Assembly (NCBI GenBank): GCA_026914155.1
Contig: JAPPGH010000050.1
Span: 124,001-188,000, forward strand
Reading direction: 5' to 3'
DNA: 64,000 nucleotides
DNA from: Candidatus Palauibacter rhopaloidicola
Lineage (GTDB): Bacteria > Gemmatimonadota > Gemmatimonadetes > Palauibacterales > Palauibacteraceae
Shown one piece after another: positions 51,817-60,860 of this stretch (position 1 is the stretch's first letter; every line of letters begins with the position of its first letter). The notes under the pieces were generated by a model. That model made no database searches. It was not told the DNA's origin and worked only from the letters and a program-made list of their open reading frames with translations. Position numbers and translations under genes: made by a program.

Positions 51817-52631
51817 TGATCGATGCCGTGTTCGGCGCGGACCGCGTTGGAGCGGAGCCGGCGTTCGAAGCGTTCGCGACTGGCGGGGTCGGGTGGGCGC
51901 GACTTGTGCCAGAGGTGCAGAACCGGGACGGCATAGCGGCCCTCCTTGCGTCGCACCCCGTTCCGGATGAGACGGACGACGAGATCGTTGTCCTCGAACC
52001 CCCACCCCTGGAAGCCCTCGTCGAACCCGTTCACCGCCAGGAGGTCCGAGCGCCACAGGGCGAGATTGCATCCCTTTACGCCACGCCACCGCCGGGGCGA
52101 CATCCGGCGCAGAGGTCCCAGCGGCACGCGCAGCAGCGGCGTGAACCGGTCGACGCGTCCCCGGAGCCATTCGCTGAGCCAGCGGACGGCGCTCCAGCGC
52201 TCGATTGCCGTCGCCTTCCGCGCGATCGCGAACCGCGAGAGTCCGGGGTCGAGCCGCACTCGGCTGCCGTGGACGAAGTGCCCCGGCTCGGCGAGCCGGG
52301 CGTGCCTCTCCACATAGTCGGGCCGCACGAGGCAGTCGCCGTCGAGAAAGACGAGATACGGCTGTCCGGTCGCGGCGGCGGCCCTGTTGCGGATCGCGGC
52401 CAGCCGATACCCCCGATCCTCCTGCCGGACGAACCGCAACTCGAGGTTGGATTCCTCCACGTGCCGCGCAACGAGTTCGCGCGTGTCCGGGCCGGAACCG
52501 TCGTCCGCCACGACGGCCTCGAAGGCGCGGTACGTCTGTTTGGCGAGACTCCGCAGGACCGCGTCGAGGGCGTCGGGCCGCTCGTAGGTCGAGACGATGA
52601 CCGCGATGCCGGGGCCGCCGCGCGCCTTCAC
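51807..52631 (-). CDS. GT2-family glycosyltransferase
   Basis: 274 residues from GTG 52631, overlapping the sulfotransferase stop (GTGA). GT-A fold motifs: IAVIVSTYERPDALDAVLRS, AVVADDGSGPDT, LVFLDGDCLVRPDYVERH and GFEDNDLVVRL with the catalytic Asp region. It is a close relative of the convergent gene at 50944, with which it overlaps by ten bases. The context of a sulfotransferase and a fusion enzyme suggests assembly of a sulfated surface glycan. Confidence 0.87.
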   Translation of the reverse strand: MKARGGPGIAVIVSTYERPDALDAVLRSLAKQTYRAFEAVVADDGSGPDTRELVARHVEESNLELRFVRQEDRGYRLAAIRNRAAAATGQPYLVFLDGDCLVRPDYVERHARLAEPGHFVHGSRVRLDPGLSRFAIARKATAIERWSAVRWLSEWLRGRVDRFTPLLRVPLGPLRRMSPRRWRGVKGCNLALWRSDLLAVNGFDEGFQGWGFEDNDLVVRLIRNGVRRKEGRYAVPVLHLWHKSRPPDPASRERFERRLRSNAVRAEHGIDHYM

Positions 52632-53572
52632 GTCACGTATCCCGCGCGTTCCATGACGGGGCCGAACGCGGCCTCGATGCGGGCCGCGTCCGCGGGGTCC
52701 ATCTCATCCTTCCAACCCTCCGCCCGTCCCCGGCGAATGAACCGCCCCTCGCCACGGGCGCGCCCTGCGTAGGCCTCCGTCCCGTGGCGTCCCTCGAGGT
52801 CGCGCATGGCCTCGAACGACCCGCGCGCCACCGCCCGAAAAAGCCCCTCGGACGTTCCCGCGGGAACGTCCCCCGCGGGAATCGCTCCGATGAAATGCGC
52901 CACGCGGCGCAACGCGGCTTCGCGGTCGGAGACCAGATCCTCGTAGCGGACGACGCAGACCCGCTCGCCGTCCTCCGCGCGTTGGAGAGCGGTCGCGACC
53001 TGCCGGTCCCATCGCCTCAGGTGCCGGTGCCAGGCATCGAACGGAGAACCGTCCGACAGGTAGCCGTCGACGAACCGTGAGAGCGTCATGGCCCGGTCGT
53101 CGAACATCGTCGCGAACATGTGCCAGAAGGAGACCAGGACCGCCCGGGGATCGCGCACGAGATAGAGGGTTCCGGGATAGCGGTGGGGATGGCGGGGATA
53201 CTCGTTCCGGAACACCCTCGGGTCCGGGAGGTGGTCCCAGGCGGCGATCGCGTGGTCGCGGCCGTGTACGAACGGCACGTAGTCGCCGACGTTGTAGAGG
53301 TTCACCTCTCCCTCGCGATCGTCGGACAGAAGCACCGCCAGCATGTAGGCGAGCCAGGTGTTCCCGGATTTCGGGTGTCCCACGAGGAACACATCGGTAG
53401 GCCGCAGCGACCGGAGAAACCGAGGCTCCCGCGCCCGGTTCCGCAGCCCGTCGCGCAGCCGGTAGTAGCCGACCCGGCGCTTGCCGCGACCGAACCAGCG
53501 CTTGAAGGCCGGGACCGCGCGCCGCCGGAGCCGGGGCGGGTCGAGCCTCGGCGGCCGGTTTACCGGGACCAC
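52628..53572 (-). CDS. Sulfotransferase domain protein
   Basis: 314 residues from GTG 53572, which overlaps the end of the fusion gene by 13 bases; a longer open frame upstream is antisense noise. The PAPS 5'-phosphosulfate loop is VGHPKSGNTWLAYML and the 3'-phosphate site is in YLVRDPRAVLVSFWHMF, with RYEDLVSDREAALRRVAHFI following. It transfers sulfate from PAPS to a glycan or other acceptor, here most likely products of the linked glycosyltransferases. No signal peptide, so cytoplasmic. Confidence 0.88.
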   Translation of the reverse strand: MVPVNRPPRLDPPRLRRRAVPAFKRWFGRGKRRVGYYRLRDGLRNRAREPRFLRSLRPTDVFLVGHPKSGNTWLAYMLAVLLSDDREGEVNLYNVGDYVPFVHGRDHAIAAWDHLPDPRVFRNEYPRHPHRYPGTLYLVRDPRAVLVSFWHMFATMFDDRAMTLSRFVDGYLSDGSPFDAWHRHLRRWDRQVATALQRAEDGERVCVVRYEDLVSDREAALRRVAHFIGAIPAGDVPAGTSEGLFRAVARGSFEAMRDLEGRHGTEAYAGRARGEGRFIRRGRAEGWKDEMDPADAARIEAAFGPVMERAGYVT

Positions 53573-55239
53573 GGGACCGTCCGCCCGATGAGGTCCGAGA
53601 CTTCGTCCGCGTCGAACGCGTACTCCCGTTCGAGGTGGTCGCGTACCCACCCCGGCATGCGGACGGGAGCCGCCGCGTTCACGGGCTTCCTCAACGACTC
53701 GGCGGCCGCGACCACAACCCTCGCCTCGAGGAACCCAAGGAGATCGCGCATCAGGTCTTCGGGCCGCTCCCGGATCTCGTCCAGAAAGCCGAAGAAGAAA
53801 TGCTCGCGCGGAAAGTGCCCGAACCACGCGCGCAGGCAGGTCGCGTAGTCGCTGCGCCGCCGGACCGGGTCGCTGTCAAAGTAGGCGATGAGTTGCTCGC
53901 GGCTCACGGACTCCAACGGCTTGTCCCGCCAGCGCGGAAACCCGTTCCGCGCCTGCGACCAGGCGCGCTCGATCGGGTCGCGCATCATGAAGATGAGTCT
54001 TGCGTCGGGCATCCAATCCGCAACGCGGCGGATGACCTCGGGCTCGAGAATCGCGTAGGCAGGCGTGATCTCGCCCCGGATCCGGCCGCCACTCCGGCCG
54101 CCACTCCGGCCGCCTCCCCTGGCGTCCCCCCGGCCGCCTCCCCTGGCGCGGACGAAGCGGGCGAGGTAGCGGAGCCGATCGATTCGATCCCGCGCGGATC
54201 CGCTCGGGGCCGGCGCTTCGAGCTTGCGGTCGAAGAAGTGGATCTCCTTGCGGTCCATCCGAATCTGCGGATGGATCGAGAGCTGCGCCGCCACCCAACT
54301 CGTACCCGCGCGCGTGGCGCCGATCCCCAGGAAACGAGGCATCCAGCGCGACAGGGTGTGCCTGTGCGCCGGACGCCTGTCAGCCGGACGCTCTTCGGCC
54401 GGACGCTCTTCGGCCGGACCATCGAGGAAGATCGCCGGCAGGCGATGGACCGCGCCCATGTCGGCGTCGCCGGCTCCCCCGCCGCGCAGCCGCTGGAACG
54501 TCGCCCATTCCCGTCGCTTGCGGGGCGAGGGGAACTCCGTCGTCGACCAGTGATCGAACTCCTCCTCGTCCAGGAACTTCAACTCATGGAAACACACGGG
54601 CGCGAAGTGGTGCGTGCGAAGCCAGCGGGGTCGGGTGAGCTGCTCCCAGTGTTCTCGCTTGTGGAACCTGGCGGCGTAACCGCAGGGGGCGATCCGCACC
54701 TCCCGGTTCACCTCTCCGCGAGGGGCCAGAAAGGACCCCTCGGACGTCCGATACACCGTCTGTCCGGCGAGCGACCAGGCGGCGGGCCGCCCGCCGTCGA
54801 GGCCGCCGATCAGCCCCGCGAAGGCATTCCGTTGCTCGCCCGCGAGTACCATGTCCGCATCCCATTTGCAGGCATAGCGCCGGGTGCAGCGCGACAGAGC
54901 CCAGTTCGTGAAGTAGACGAGAGAATGCAGCGAGTCGGCGGGGGTCTCGTCGTGCTCCGGTCCGAACCGCCCCAGCGCAAAGGGATAGGAATGAAGGCGG
55001 ATCTTCGCTCCCCCGTCGCCGGATCGCCGCAGGCGCCGCACGATCTTGGCCGTGTCGTCCCGGCTGTCGTTGTCGATGACGTGGATCTCGTCGAACACCG
55101 GGAGGATCGAGCGCAGGCAGTACTCGATCTTTGACGCCTCATCCTTCGCCCGCACAAAGGCACTCGTCCCCGGTGCACCATTCCGGAGCGGGAGAGAGAA
55201 CGCGTACGCCTCGTTCCCTTCCCGGTTTCGAAACTCCAT
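53560..55239 (-). CDS. Fused glycosyltransferase-sulfotransferase
   Basis: 559 residues. Residues about 25-270 form a GT2-like domain (TSAFVRAKDEASKIEYCLRS, IHVIDNDSRDDT, CKWDADMVLAG with a DxD). A low-complexity linker (about 272-295, with repeated PAEER units) leads to a sulfotransferase domain (about 297-559) with the PAPS loop GIGATRAGTSWVAAQLS, MMRDPIERAWSQARNG and the helix LMRDLLGFLEARVVV. A Gly/Arg-rich insert lies at about 363-386. The chain can in principle add a sugar and then sulfate it. It is the first gene of the minus-strand trio. Confidence 0.85.
   Translation of the reverse strand: MEFRNREGNEAYAFSLPLRNGAPGTSAFVRAKDEASKIEYCLRSILPVFDEIHVIDNDSRDDTAKIVRRLRRSGDGGAKIRLHSYPFALGRFGPEHDETPADSLHSLVYFTNWALSRCTRRYACKWDADMVLAGEQRNAFAGLIGGLDGGRPAAWSLAGQTVYRTSEGSFLAPRGEVNREVRIAPCGYAARFHKREHWEQLTRPRWLRTHHFAPVCFHELKFLDEEEFDHWSTTEFPSPRKRREWATFQRLRGGGAGDADMGAVHRLPAIFLDGPAEERPAEERPADRRPAHRHTLSRWMPRFLGIGATRAGTSWVAAQLSIHPQIRMDRKEIHFFDRKLEAPAPSGSARDRIDRLRYLARFVRARGGGRGDARGGGRSGGRSGGRIRGEITPAYAILEPEVIRRVADWMPDARLIFMMRDPIERAWSQARNGFPRWRDKPLESVSREQLIAYFDSDPVRRRSDYATCLRAWFGHFPREHFFFGFLDEIRERPEDLMRDLLGFLEARVVVAAAESLRKPVNAAAPVRMPGWVRDHLEREYAFDADEVSDLIGRTVPWSR
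54081..54149. repeat. Short GC-rich tandem repeats in the fusion gene (Gly/Arg insert)
   Basis: CCGGCCGCCACT is repeated, followed by two copies of a ~24-bp unit beginning CCGGCCGCCTCCCCTGGCG. On the coding strand this yields the GGGR/SGGR-rich insert inside the sulfotransferase domain. In-frame length change is likely. Confidence 0.6.
54366..54420. repeat. 15-bp tandem repeats coding for the fusion linker
   Basis: Imperfect 15-bp units of the type CGGCCGGACGCTCTT recur three to four times and encode the PAEER/PADRR linker between the glycosyltransferase and sulfotransferase domains. The period is in frame, so linker length can vary. Confidence 0.65.
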
Positions 55240-55324
55240 CCGGCTGAGATATGCTCACTCCGAGCAGAATGCGAGTCGAATGCGACGGAAGAGACCACCA
55301 ATGCAGAGTTCCGGAGGTATACCC

Positions 55325-56239
55325 ATGCGACGAGTCCCCATGCGGCCGGTGGCGGTCCTCACGATGTGGCTGGCAGCGCTGGCGAGTTCGGTACAAGCCG
55401 GCGCCGCGCAGGCGAATCCGGGCATCCTCGTGAGCGGCGACTGGCTCGTGGAGCACCGGGACGACCCTGATGTCGTCGTGCTGCACGTCGGCATGGGTCG
55501 CATGGCGCCCCTGGAGGAATACGTGCGGGGGGCGCGCTTTCTCGAGTACCACGACATCGCCGTCGAGCGGAACGATCTCATCACCGAACTCGCGCCCGTC
55601 GAGGACCTCGTCGAGGTCTTCCAGGCCGCGGGCGTCTCCAATGACAGCCACGTGGTCGTGGTGGGGGACCCCGGCCTCCACGCGGCCCGCGTCTTCATGA
55701 CGCTGGATTACCTGGGTCACGGCGACCGCACCTCGGTGCTCGATGGAGGGCTGGCGGCGTGGAAGGCGGCGGGAGGCGAAGTCGCCGCCGAGCCGGCGAC
55801 GCCCACCCGCGGCGACTTCGAGGCGGACGTCCGGGAAGACATGATCGTGACGGCGGAGTGGATCCACGACCGTCTCGACGACCCGGATGTGACGCTCATC
55901 GACGCACGGCCGGAGGCCGAGTACACCGGGGAACGTCCGGGGCGCGACTTCCTCCGCGGCGGGCACATCCCCGGCGCCTACAACCTCTACTGGCAGGACC
56001 TCACGGGTGACGACATTCCCACGCTGATCGACCTCGCCGAGGTGGAGGCGCGCTTCAACGAGGCGGGGGCGAAGAAGGACGGCGTCGTCGTCAGCTACTG
56101 CCTCATCGGCATGCGGGCGAGCTACACCTACATGATTTCGAGATATCTCGGCTACGACACGAAGTTCTACGATGCCTCGTGGAACGACTGGGGCCGGCGG
56201 GAGGACCTCCCGCTCGTCACCGGCCGTGAACGCCGGTAG
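55325..56239 (+). CDS. Exported two-domain rhodanese (sulfurtransferase)
   Basis: 304 residues from ATG 55325 (GGAGG seven bases upstream). A signal peptide (TMWLAALASSVQAGAAQA) precedes two rhodanese domains. The first (about 30-150) lacks an active Cys; the loop position reads GDPG. The second has the catalytic loop CLIGMR in VVVSYCLIGMRASYTYM. The substrate-like motif GYDTKFYDASWNDWGRR is typical of thiosulfate/3-mercaptopyruvate sulfurtransferases. Periplasmic location implies sulfur handling outside the cytoplasm. The start of the fusion gene is divergent 85 bases upstream. Confidence 0.88.
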   Translation: MRRVPMRPVAVLTMWLAALASSVQAGAAQANPGILVSGDWLVEHRDDPDVVVLHVGMGRMAPLEEYVRGARFLEYHDIAVERNDLITELAPVEDLVEVFQAAGVSNDSHVVVVGDPGLHAARVFMTLDYLGHGDRTSVLDGGLAAWKAAGGEVAAEPATPTRGDFEADVREDMIVTAEWIHDRLDDPDVTLIDARPEAEYTGERPGRDFLRGGHIPGAYNLYWQDLTGDDIPTLIDLAEVEARFNEAGAKKDGVVVSYCLIGMRASYTYMISRYLGYDTKFYDASWNDWGRREDLPLVTGRERR

Positions 56240-56313
56240 CTTGAGAAGTTCGATGTTACGCCGGGTTCGCGTGCGGCGGACCCCGTTGGTTTGAAGCTGT
56301 TGGAGGTTGAGAG

Positions 56314-57852
56314 ATGAAGACCCTCTCCGGAGTACTTGGTGCACTCGTCGTCGCTGCAGTGGCGGTCCTCGTTCTCGTCGGCACGGACCGCAGCGAGGCG
56401 GCCGCGACGGAGGCCCCGCCGTCCGCTGCCGTCCCGTCTTCGTCGGTCGCCGTGTCGCTCGTCTCGCCGGCCCCGCACTCGACCGAAGCCGGTCCGGAGT
56501 CGCCGGTCGAACTCGTGCTCGCGCAGCCGCTCGATCCCGGCGACTTCGATCCGGCGGCGCTGTCCGTGTTCGGTCGCTGGAGCGGCGTGATGACCGGCTC
56601 CGTGCAGCTCTCGGACGATGGCCGGCGCATCCGCTTCGAGCCCGGCGAGTCCTTCCACGCCGGCGAGTCCGTCACGGCTTCGCTGCGCGCCGGGGAGAAG
56701 CTCGCGGCCGGCGGTGCGATGGAAACGGGATTCGCGTGGAACTTCTGGATCCGGCCGCAGGCGGGCTCGCTCGACATGATCGACCGGGGCTCGCGGATCG
56801 TGCTCGACGACGGCGAAAAGCACGTCCAGCCCTACGGCGCCTACGCCGGCGACTTCAACGGCGACGGCTATCCCGACATCGCGATCCCCAATGAGGTCTC
56901 GGCCGACGTCCGCGTGATGTTCAACGACGGCACGGGGGACTACAACGAGTTCCGCGTCCTCGACATCCCGGGCGGGAGCTGGCCCAGCCCCAACGAAGGG
57001 GCCGACTTCAACGGCGACGGCCTCACGGACTTCGTGGTCGGGAACGCGGGGAACGATCTCGTGTCCGTCTTCCTCGCCGACGGGGACGGCTGGTTCGAGT
57101 TGGGGAGCAACATCGAGTCCGGACAGAACGTCCGCGGCGTGTGCATCGGCGACTTCGACCAGGACGGGTGGCCGGACGTGGCCGCGGTGAACATGTCGGT
57201 CGGACCGGAGGAATCGCGCGGCAACGTGGCCATGCTGCTCAACAACGCGGACGGGACGGGCGACCTGCGGCGCGCCTCCGAGATCGCCTCGCCGGGGCAG
57301 GGCGAGAAGACGTGCGCGACGGCGGACGTGAACAACGACGGCCTGCCCGACCTGCTCGTCGGAGCCTACTTCACCGACGAGGTCCTCACCTACCTGGGCG
57401 ACGGGCGCGGCAACCTCGAGCTGGGCACGCGCGTGCGCGCCGGCGGCAAGCCGTGGATGATCGTGGCGGGCGATGTGAACGGCGACGGGAACGTCGACGT
57501 GATGTCCGCGAACCGTGAAGGGAACAACGTGGGCGTCCTCATCGGCGATGGCGCGGGCGGCTTCGCGGATCCCGTCGAGTACGAGACGGGCGAGTCGCCG
57601 CTGGCGGTCGACGTGGGCGACATCGACGGCGACGGCGACCTCGACGTGGTGACGAGCGATTTCGAGGGCAACAGCTTCACCGTGCACGAGAACGCGGGCG
57701 ACGGAACGCTCGTGAACCCCCGGTCGTACGCGGCGAGCACCAACGGCTCGTGCGTCGTCATTCACGATCGCGACCTGGATGGGGATCTCGATCTCACCGG
57801 CGTGGACGAGACGGACGACAAGATCTTTCTCCTGGAGAACCCCGGCGGATGA
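56314..57852 (+). CDS. Exported FG-GAP/VCBS-repeat protein with Ig-like N-terminal domain
   Basis: 512 residues. A hydrophobic N-terminal segment (VLGALVVAAVAVLVLVGTD) is followed by an SbsA-type Ig-like domain (about 50-150, VSLVSPAPHSTEAGPESPVE) and FG-GAP repeats with calcium loops (DFNGDGYPDIAIP, DFNGDGLTDFVVG, DINGDG-type DIDGDGDLDVVTS) that build a propeller. Probably surface or periplasmic; a binding or adhesion role is inferred. It precedes MsrB on the same strand by 25 bases. Confidence 0.8.
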   Translation: MKTLSGVLGALVVAAVAVLVLVGTDRSEAAATEAPPSAAVPSSSVAVSLVSPAPHSTEAGPESPVELVLAQPLDPGDFDPAALSVFGRWSGVMTGSVQLSDDGRRIRFEPGESFHAGESVTASLRAGEKLAAGGAMETGFAWNFWIRPQAGSLDMIDRGSRIVLDDGEKHVQPYGAYAGDFNGDGYPDIAIPNEVSADVRVMFNDGTGDYNEFRVLDIPGGSWPSPNEGADFNGDGLTDFVVGNAGNDLVSVFLADGDGWFELGSNIESGQNVRGVCIGDFDQDGWPDVAAVNMSVGPEESRGNVAMLLNNADGTGDLRRASEIASPGQGEKTCATADVNNDGLPDLLVGAYFTDEVLTYLGDGRGNLELGTRVRAGGKPWMIVAGDVNGDGNVDVMSANREGNNVGVLIGDGAGGFADPVEYETGESPLAVDVGDIDGDGDLDVVTSDFEGNSFTVHENAGDGTLVNPRSYAASTNGSCVVIHDRDLDGDLDLTGVDETDDKIFLLENPGG

Positions 57853-57877
57853 CCCGGTAGACGGGGAAGATGGGAAG

Positions 57878-58285
57878 ATGGGGAAGGTAGACAGGAAGGC
57901 GAAGCAGGAGTGGCGGGAGAAGCTCCCGGAGCAGGCCTACAAGGTGCTGTTCGAGGAAGCGACCGAACGCGCGGGGACGAGTCCGCTGAACGATGAGAAA
58001 CGTCCCGGCACGTTCGCGTGCGCGGCGTGCGGCGAGGCGCTGTTCACCACCGACATGAAGTACGACAGCGGCACGGGGTGGCCGAGCTTCTTCGAGACGC
58101 TTCCCGACGTCCTCGAGACGAAACGCGACTTCAAGCTCATCCTGCCGCGGACCGAATACCACTGCGCCCGCTGCGGCGGACACCAAGGTCACGTCTTCAA
58201 CGACGGGCCCGAGCCCACGGGCAAGCGCTTCTGCAACAACGGCGTCGCGCTCCGGTTCATCCCGGACGACGACTCGGACGACTGA
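57878..58285 (+). CDS. msrB: Peptide-methionine (R)-S-oxide reductase MsrB
   Basis: 135 residues from ATG 57878. The zinc site is CAACGEALF and CARCGGHQGH, the substrate loop is SGTGWPSFFE and the catalytic Cys is in RFCNNGVALRF. It reduces methionine-R-sulfoxide in proteins; with no signal peptide it acts in the cytoplasm. The fold is complete and of normal length. The two residues after the catalytic Cys are Asn-Asn where Ile-Asn is common. The multicopper oxidase follows directly. Confidence 0.95.
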   Translation: MGKVDRKAKQEWREKLPEQAYKVLFEEATERAGTSPLNDEKRPGTFACAACGEALFTTDMKYDSGTGWPSFFETLPDVLETKRDFKLILPRTEYHCARCGGHQGHVFNDGPEPTGKRFCNNGVALRFIPDDDSDD

Positions 58286-58317
58286 TCCGGCACCCGGCGC
58301 GGGCGCTGACGGCGGGG

Positions 58318-60561
58318 ATGTTCGGCCTGCTCGCCGCGGCGCCCCCCGCGGCGGGCCAGCTTCCGGGCTCCAGCGGCGCCTGCGAAGCGCGGGCCGCCGA
58401 AACGCGCGCCGCCGGAGCGGCGGGCGCGCTCACGGACACGCCGACGGGCCGGGTGGCGGCCGACCTCCATTGCATCAGCCTCTTTTCCACGGCGCGGGGA
58501 GGCGACGCGCAGGGGTTCGTCGAACTCGGGAGAGTGCCGTCGCCGTTCGGCGTGACGGTGACGCCGACCGGCCACCATGTCCGCGCGTTGACCGCGCACA
58601 TCGAGGGCCTCCCGCCCCCCTCCACCCTCGGGCCGTACACGGTCTACATGGCGTGGGCGACGCCGCTCGAGCTGGCTCCCGTGGTGCCGCTGGGCCCGGT
58701 CGGAAACGGCGAGCATACGCTGGGGCGCGTCGCGTTCAACAAGTTCCTCGTGATGGTCAGCGCGGAGGCGTCGGCCGCTGTGGAGGAGCGCGAGGGGCCG
58801 CTCGTGCTGCGCGGGCGCTCGCCGTCCGCGCTCATGGAGGCGCACGACCTCCTGGCCCTCGCGCCGTCGGCGACGCGGCGGGCGGCCGACCGGGCCCCGA
58901 GTCGCTGGGACGCGCCGCCGGCGTACCCCGGCATCGCCATGCTGCCCGGCGTGATGGACCTCGAACCGCGCGCCCGCCCCGCGAGCCTCCGAAGCGCGGC
59001 CGACCTGCCCCCGTGGGAGACGCTCCCCGAGGCCGCCGGACGCCAGGTCGTCGACCTCCCCGACGGCGGCACGCTCGACCTCGAGGCGACCATCGTCCGG
59101 CGGGAAATCGAAGGTCGCCGACTCGCCATGCTCGCCTTCAACGGCCAGCACCCCGGACCCCTCATCCGCGTCCCGGAGAAGTCCACCATCTTCGTGAACT
59201 TCACGAACCGGACCCCGTATCCGACGGCGGTGCACTGGCACGGCATCCGGCTCGACAACGCGTTCGACGGCGTCCCCGGCCTCACGCAGGACCCCGTCGC
59301 CCCCGGCGAGTCGTTCCGGTACCGGATCTACTTCCGCGACGCGGGCATCTACTGGTACCACCCGCACCACCGCGAGGACGTCCAGCAGGAACTCGGTCTG
59401 TACGGAAACCTCCTCGTCGACCCCGCCGACCCGGACTACTACGGGCCCGCGAACCGCGAGGAAGTCCTCATCCTCGACGACATCCTCCTCGACGACGACG
59501 GACTCGTGGACTTCGGCGCGGAATCGGCGAACTACGTGCTCATGGGCCGGTTCGGGAACCGGGCCCTCGTCAACGGCGAGCCGGGCTACGAACTGGAGGT
59601 CGACCGCGGCGAGGTCGTCCGCTTCCACCTCACGAACGCCTCCAACACGCGCACCTTCAATCTCTCGTTCGTGGACACGGAACGCGGCGGGCTGCCCGAT
59701 CCCGACCAGCGCGCGGCGGATCCCGGCGCGGCGGACCCGAATCGTCTTCCGCTCAAGGTCGTCGCCTCGGATGTGGGCCGCTTCGAGCGCGAGGAGTGGA
59801 CCGGAAGCGTGGTCCTGGCGCCTGCGGAGCGCTACGTGATCGACGTCCGCTTCGACCGGCCCGGCACGCACGCGCTCGTCAACCACGTACAGGGGATCAA
59901 CCACCGGCTGGGCGTCTTCCGGGCCGAACTCCGGACGCTGGGCAACGTGACGGTCGCGCCACGGGCTGCGGCCGACGACCACGGGGCCGCGTTCGGGACG
60001 CTGCGCGAGCACGCGGACGTCATCGCGGACATCGACCGCTACCGGCCCCGCTTCGACGACGAGCCCGACCACGAACTCGTGATGACGCTCGAGACCGAGG
60101 ATCTCCCGCTCCCCATCGAACGCTCGATGGCCTACGACTGGGTCTACTTCAACCCGGTGGAATGGACCGGGACGATGCCGCGCATGAACTGGGCCACGAC
60201 CGGCCGCGAGATCCGCTGGGTCCTGCGGGAGACGGCCACCGGACGGGAGAACGAAGAGATCGAATGGAACTTCGCCGTCGGGGATGTGGTGAAGATCCGC
60301 GTCGTCAACGACCGCGGCGCCTTCCACGCCATGCAGCACCCGCTCCACATCCACGGCCAGCGCTTCCTCGTCCTGTCGCAGAACGGCGTGCCGAACCCGA
60401 ACCTGGTGTGGAAGGACACGGTCCTGTTGCCCGCCGCATCCACGACGGACATCCTGCTGGAACTGTCGAACCCCGGCCGCTGGATGATCCACTGCCACAT
60501 AGCGGAACACCTCGAAGCCGGGATGAAGATGACGATGAACGTCGCCGACGCCCCGCCGTGA
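58318..60561 (+). CDS. Multicopper oxidase with N-terminal extension
   Basis: 747 residues from ATG 58318. Copper-site motifs are complete: HWHG (about 306), HPHH (about 348), HPLHIHG (about 674) and HCHIAEHLEAGMKM (about 725) giving the T1 Cys/His/Met. About 200 residues before the first cupredoxin motif (LHCISLFSTARGGDAQGFVE and on) are an extra domain not found in short laccases. The short signal-like start (MFGLLAAAPPAAGQ) may be extended upstream. Likely substrates are phenols, metals or Cu(I). MsrB upstream may protect against copper oxidative damage, which is inference. Confidence 0.9.
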   Translation: MFGLLAAAPPAAGQLPGSSGACEARAAETRAAGAAGALTDTPTGRVAADLHCISLFSTARGGDAQGFVELGRVPSPFGVTVTPTGHHVRALTAHIEGLPPPSTLGPYTVYMAWATPLELAPVVPLGPVGNGEHTLGRVAFNKFLVMVSAEASAAVEEREGPLVLRGRSPSALMEAHDLLALAPSATRRAADRAPSRWDAPPAYPGIAMLPGVMDLEPRARPASLRSAADLPPWETLPEAAGRQVVDLPDGGTLDLEATIVRREIEGRRLAMLAFNGQHPGPLIRVPEKSTIFVNFTNRTPYPTAVHWHGIRLDNAFDGVPGLTQDPVAPGESFRYRIYFRDAGIYWYHPHHREDVQQELGLYGNLLVDPADPDYYGPANREEVLILDDILLDDDGLVDFGAESANYVLMGRFGNRALVNGEPGYELEVDRGEVVRFHLTNASNTRTFNLSFVDTERGGLPDPDQRAADPGAADPNRLPLKVVASDVGRFEREEWTGSVVLAPAERYVIDVRFDRPGTHALVNHVQGINHRLGVFRAELRTLGNVTVAPRAAADDHGAAFGTLREHADVIADIDRYRPRFDDEPDHELVMTLETEDLPLPIERSMAYDWVYFNPVEWTGTMPRMNWATTGREIRWVLRETATGRENEEIEWNFAVGDVVKIRVVNDRGAFHAMQHPLHIHGQRFLVLSQNGVPNPNLVWKDTVLLPAASTTDILLELSNPGRWMIHCHIAEHLEAGMKMTMNVADAPP

Positions 60562-60591
60562 TCGGACGCCGAGCCAGCGATCGGTCAGGGG

Positions 60592-60620
60592 TTGACCTGT
60601 AGGTTATACTGCGGTATTAC
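60592..60620 (+). promoter_or_regulatory. Promoter of the MazEF-like pair with possible leaderless start
   Basis: TTGACC (60592-60597) and TATTAC (60615-60620) are separated by 17 bases, placing the start near 60627, exactly at the antitoxin ATG. A second -10-like TATACT (60605-60610) lies in the spacer. The region GTAGGTTATAC-N4-GTATTACTAC is an imperfect inverted repeat and may be the antitoxin's operator. No Shine-Dalgarno precedes the ATG. Confidence 0.5.
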
Positions 60621-60626
60621 TACGGT

Positions 60627-60860
60627 ATGAAGACAGCGATCTCCGTGCCCGACGAACTGTTCGCCTCCGCCGATTCGCTCGCGAAGCGGATGAGAGTCTC
60701 GCGAAGCGAACTCTACGCGACCGCAGTGGCCGAATACGTGGCGAAACACCGCAGCGAGGACATCACTGCGAGGCTGAACGCCGTCTACGCCGATCTTTCT
60801 GGCGAAATGGATCATGCTCTCCGTCGGGCGCAGGCTCGATCCGTCGCCGAAGAATGGTAG
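60627..60860 (+). CDS. Ribbon-helix-helix antitoxin (MazE/CopG-like)
   Basis: 77 residues. The start MKTAISVPDELFASADSLAK and RVSRSELYATAVAEYVAKHR form the ribbon-helix-helix fold of small antitoxins; the C-terminal tail (DHALRRAQARSVAEEW) would bind the toxin. It overlaps the toxin gene by seven bases. It is expected to repress its own promoter at 60592. Confidence 0.85.
   Translation: MKTAISVPDELFASADSLAKRMRVSRSELYATAVAEYVAKHRSEDITARLNAVYADLSGEMDHALRRAQARSVAEEW

Noticed and set aside
54081-54420. Repeats that might be taken for a CRISPR array
   Set aside because: The units are 12-24 bp, directly adjacent without unique spacers, and lie in frame inside a coding region.
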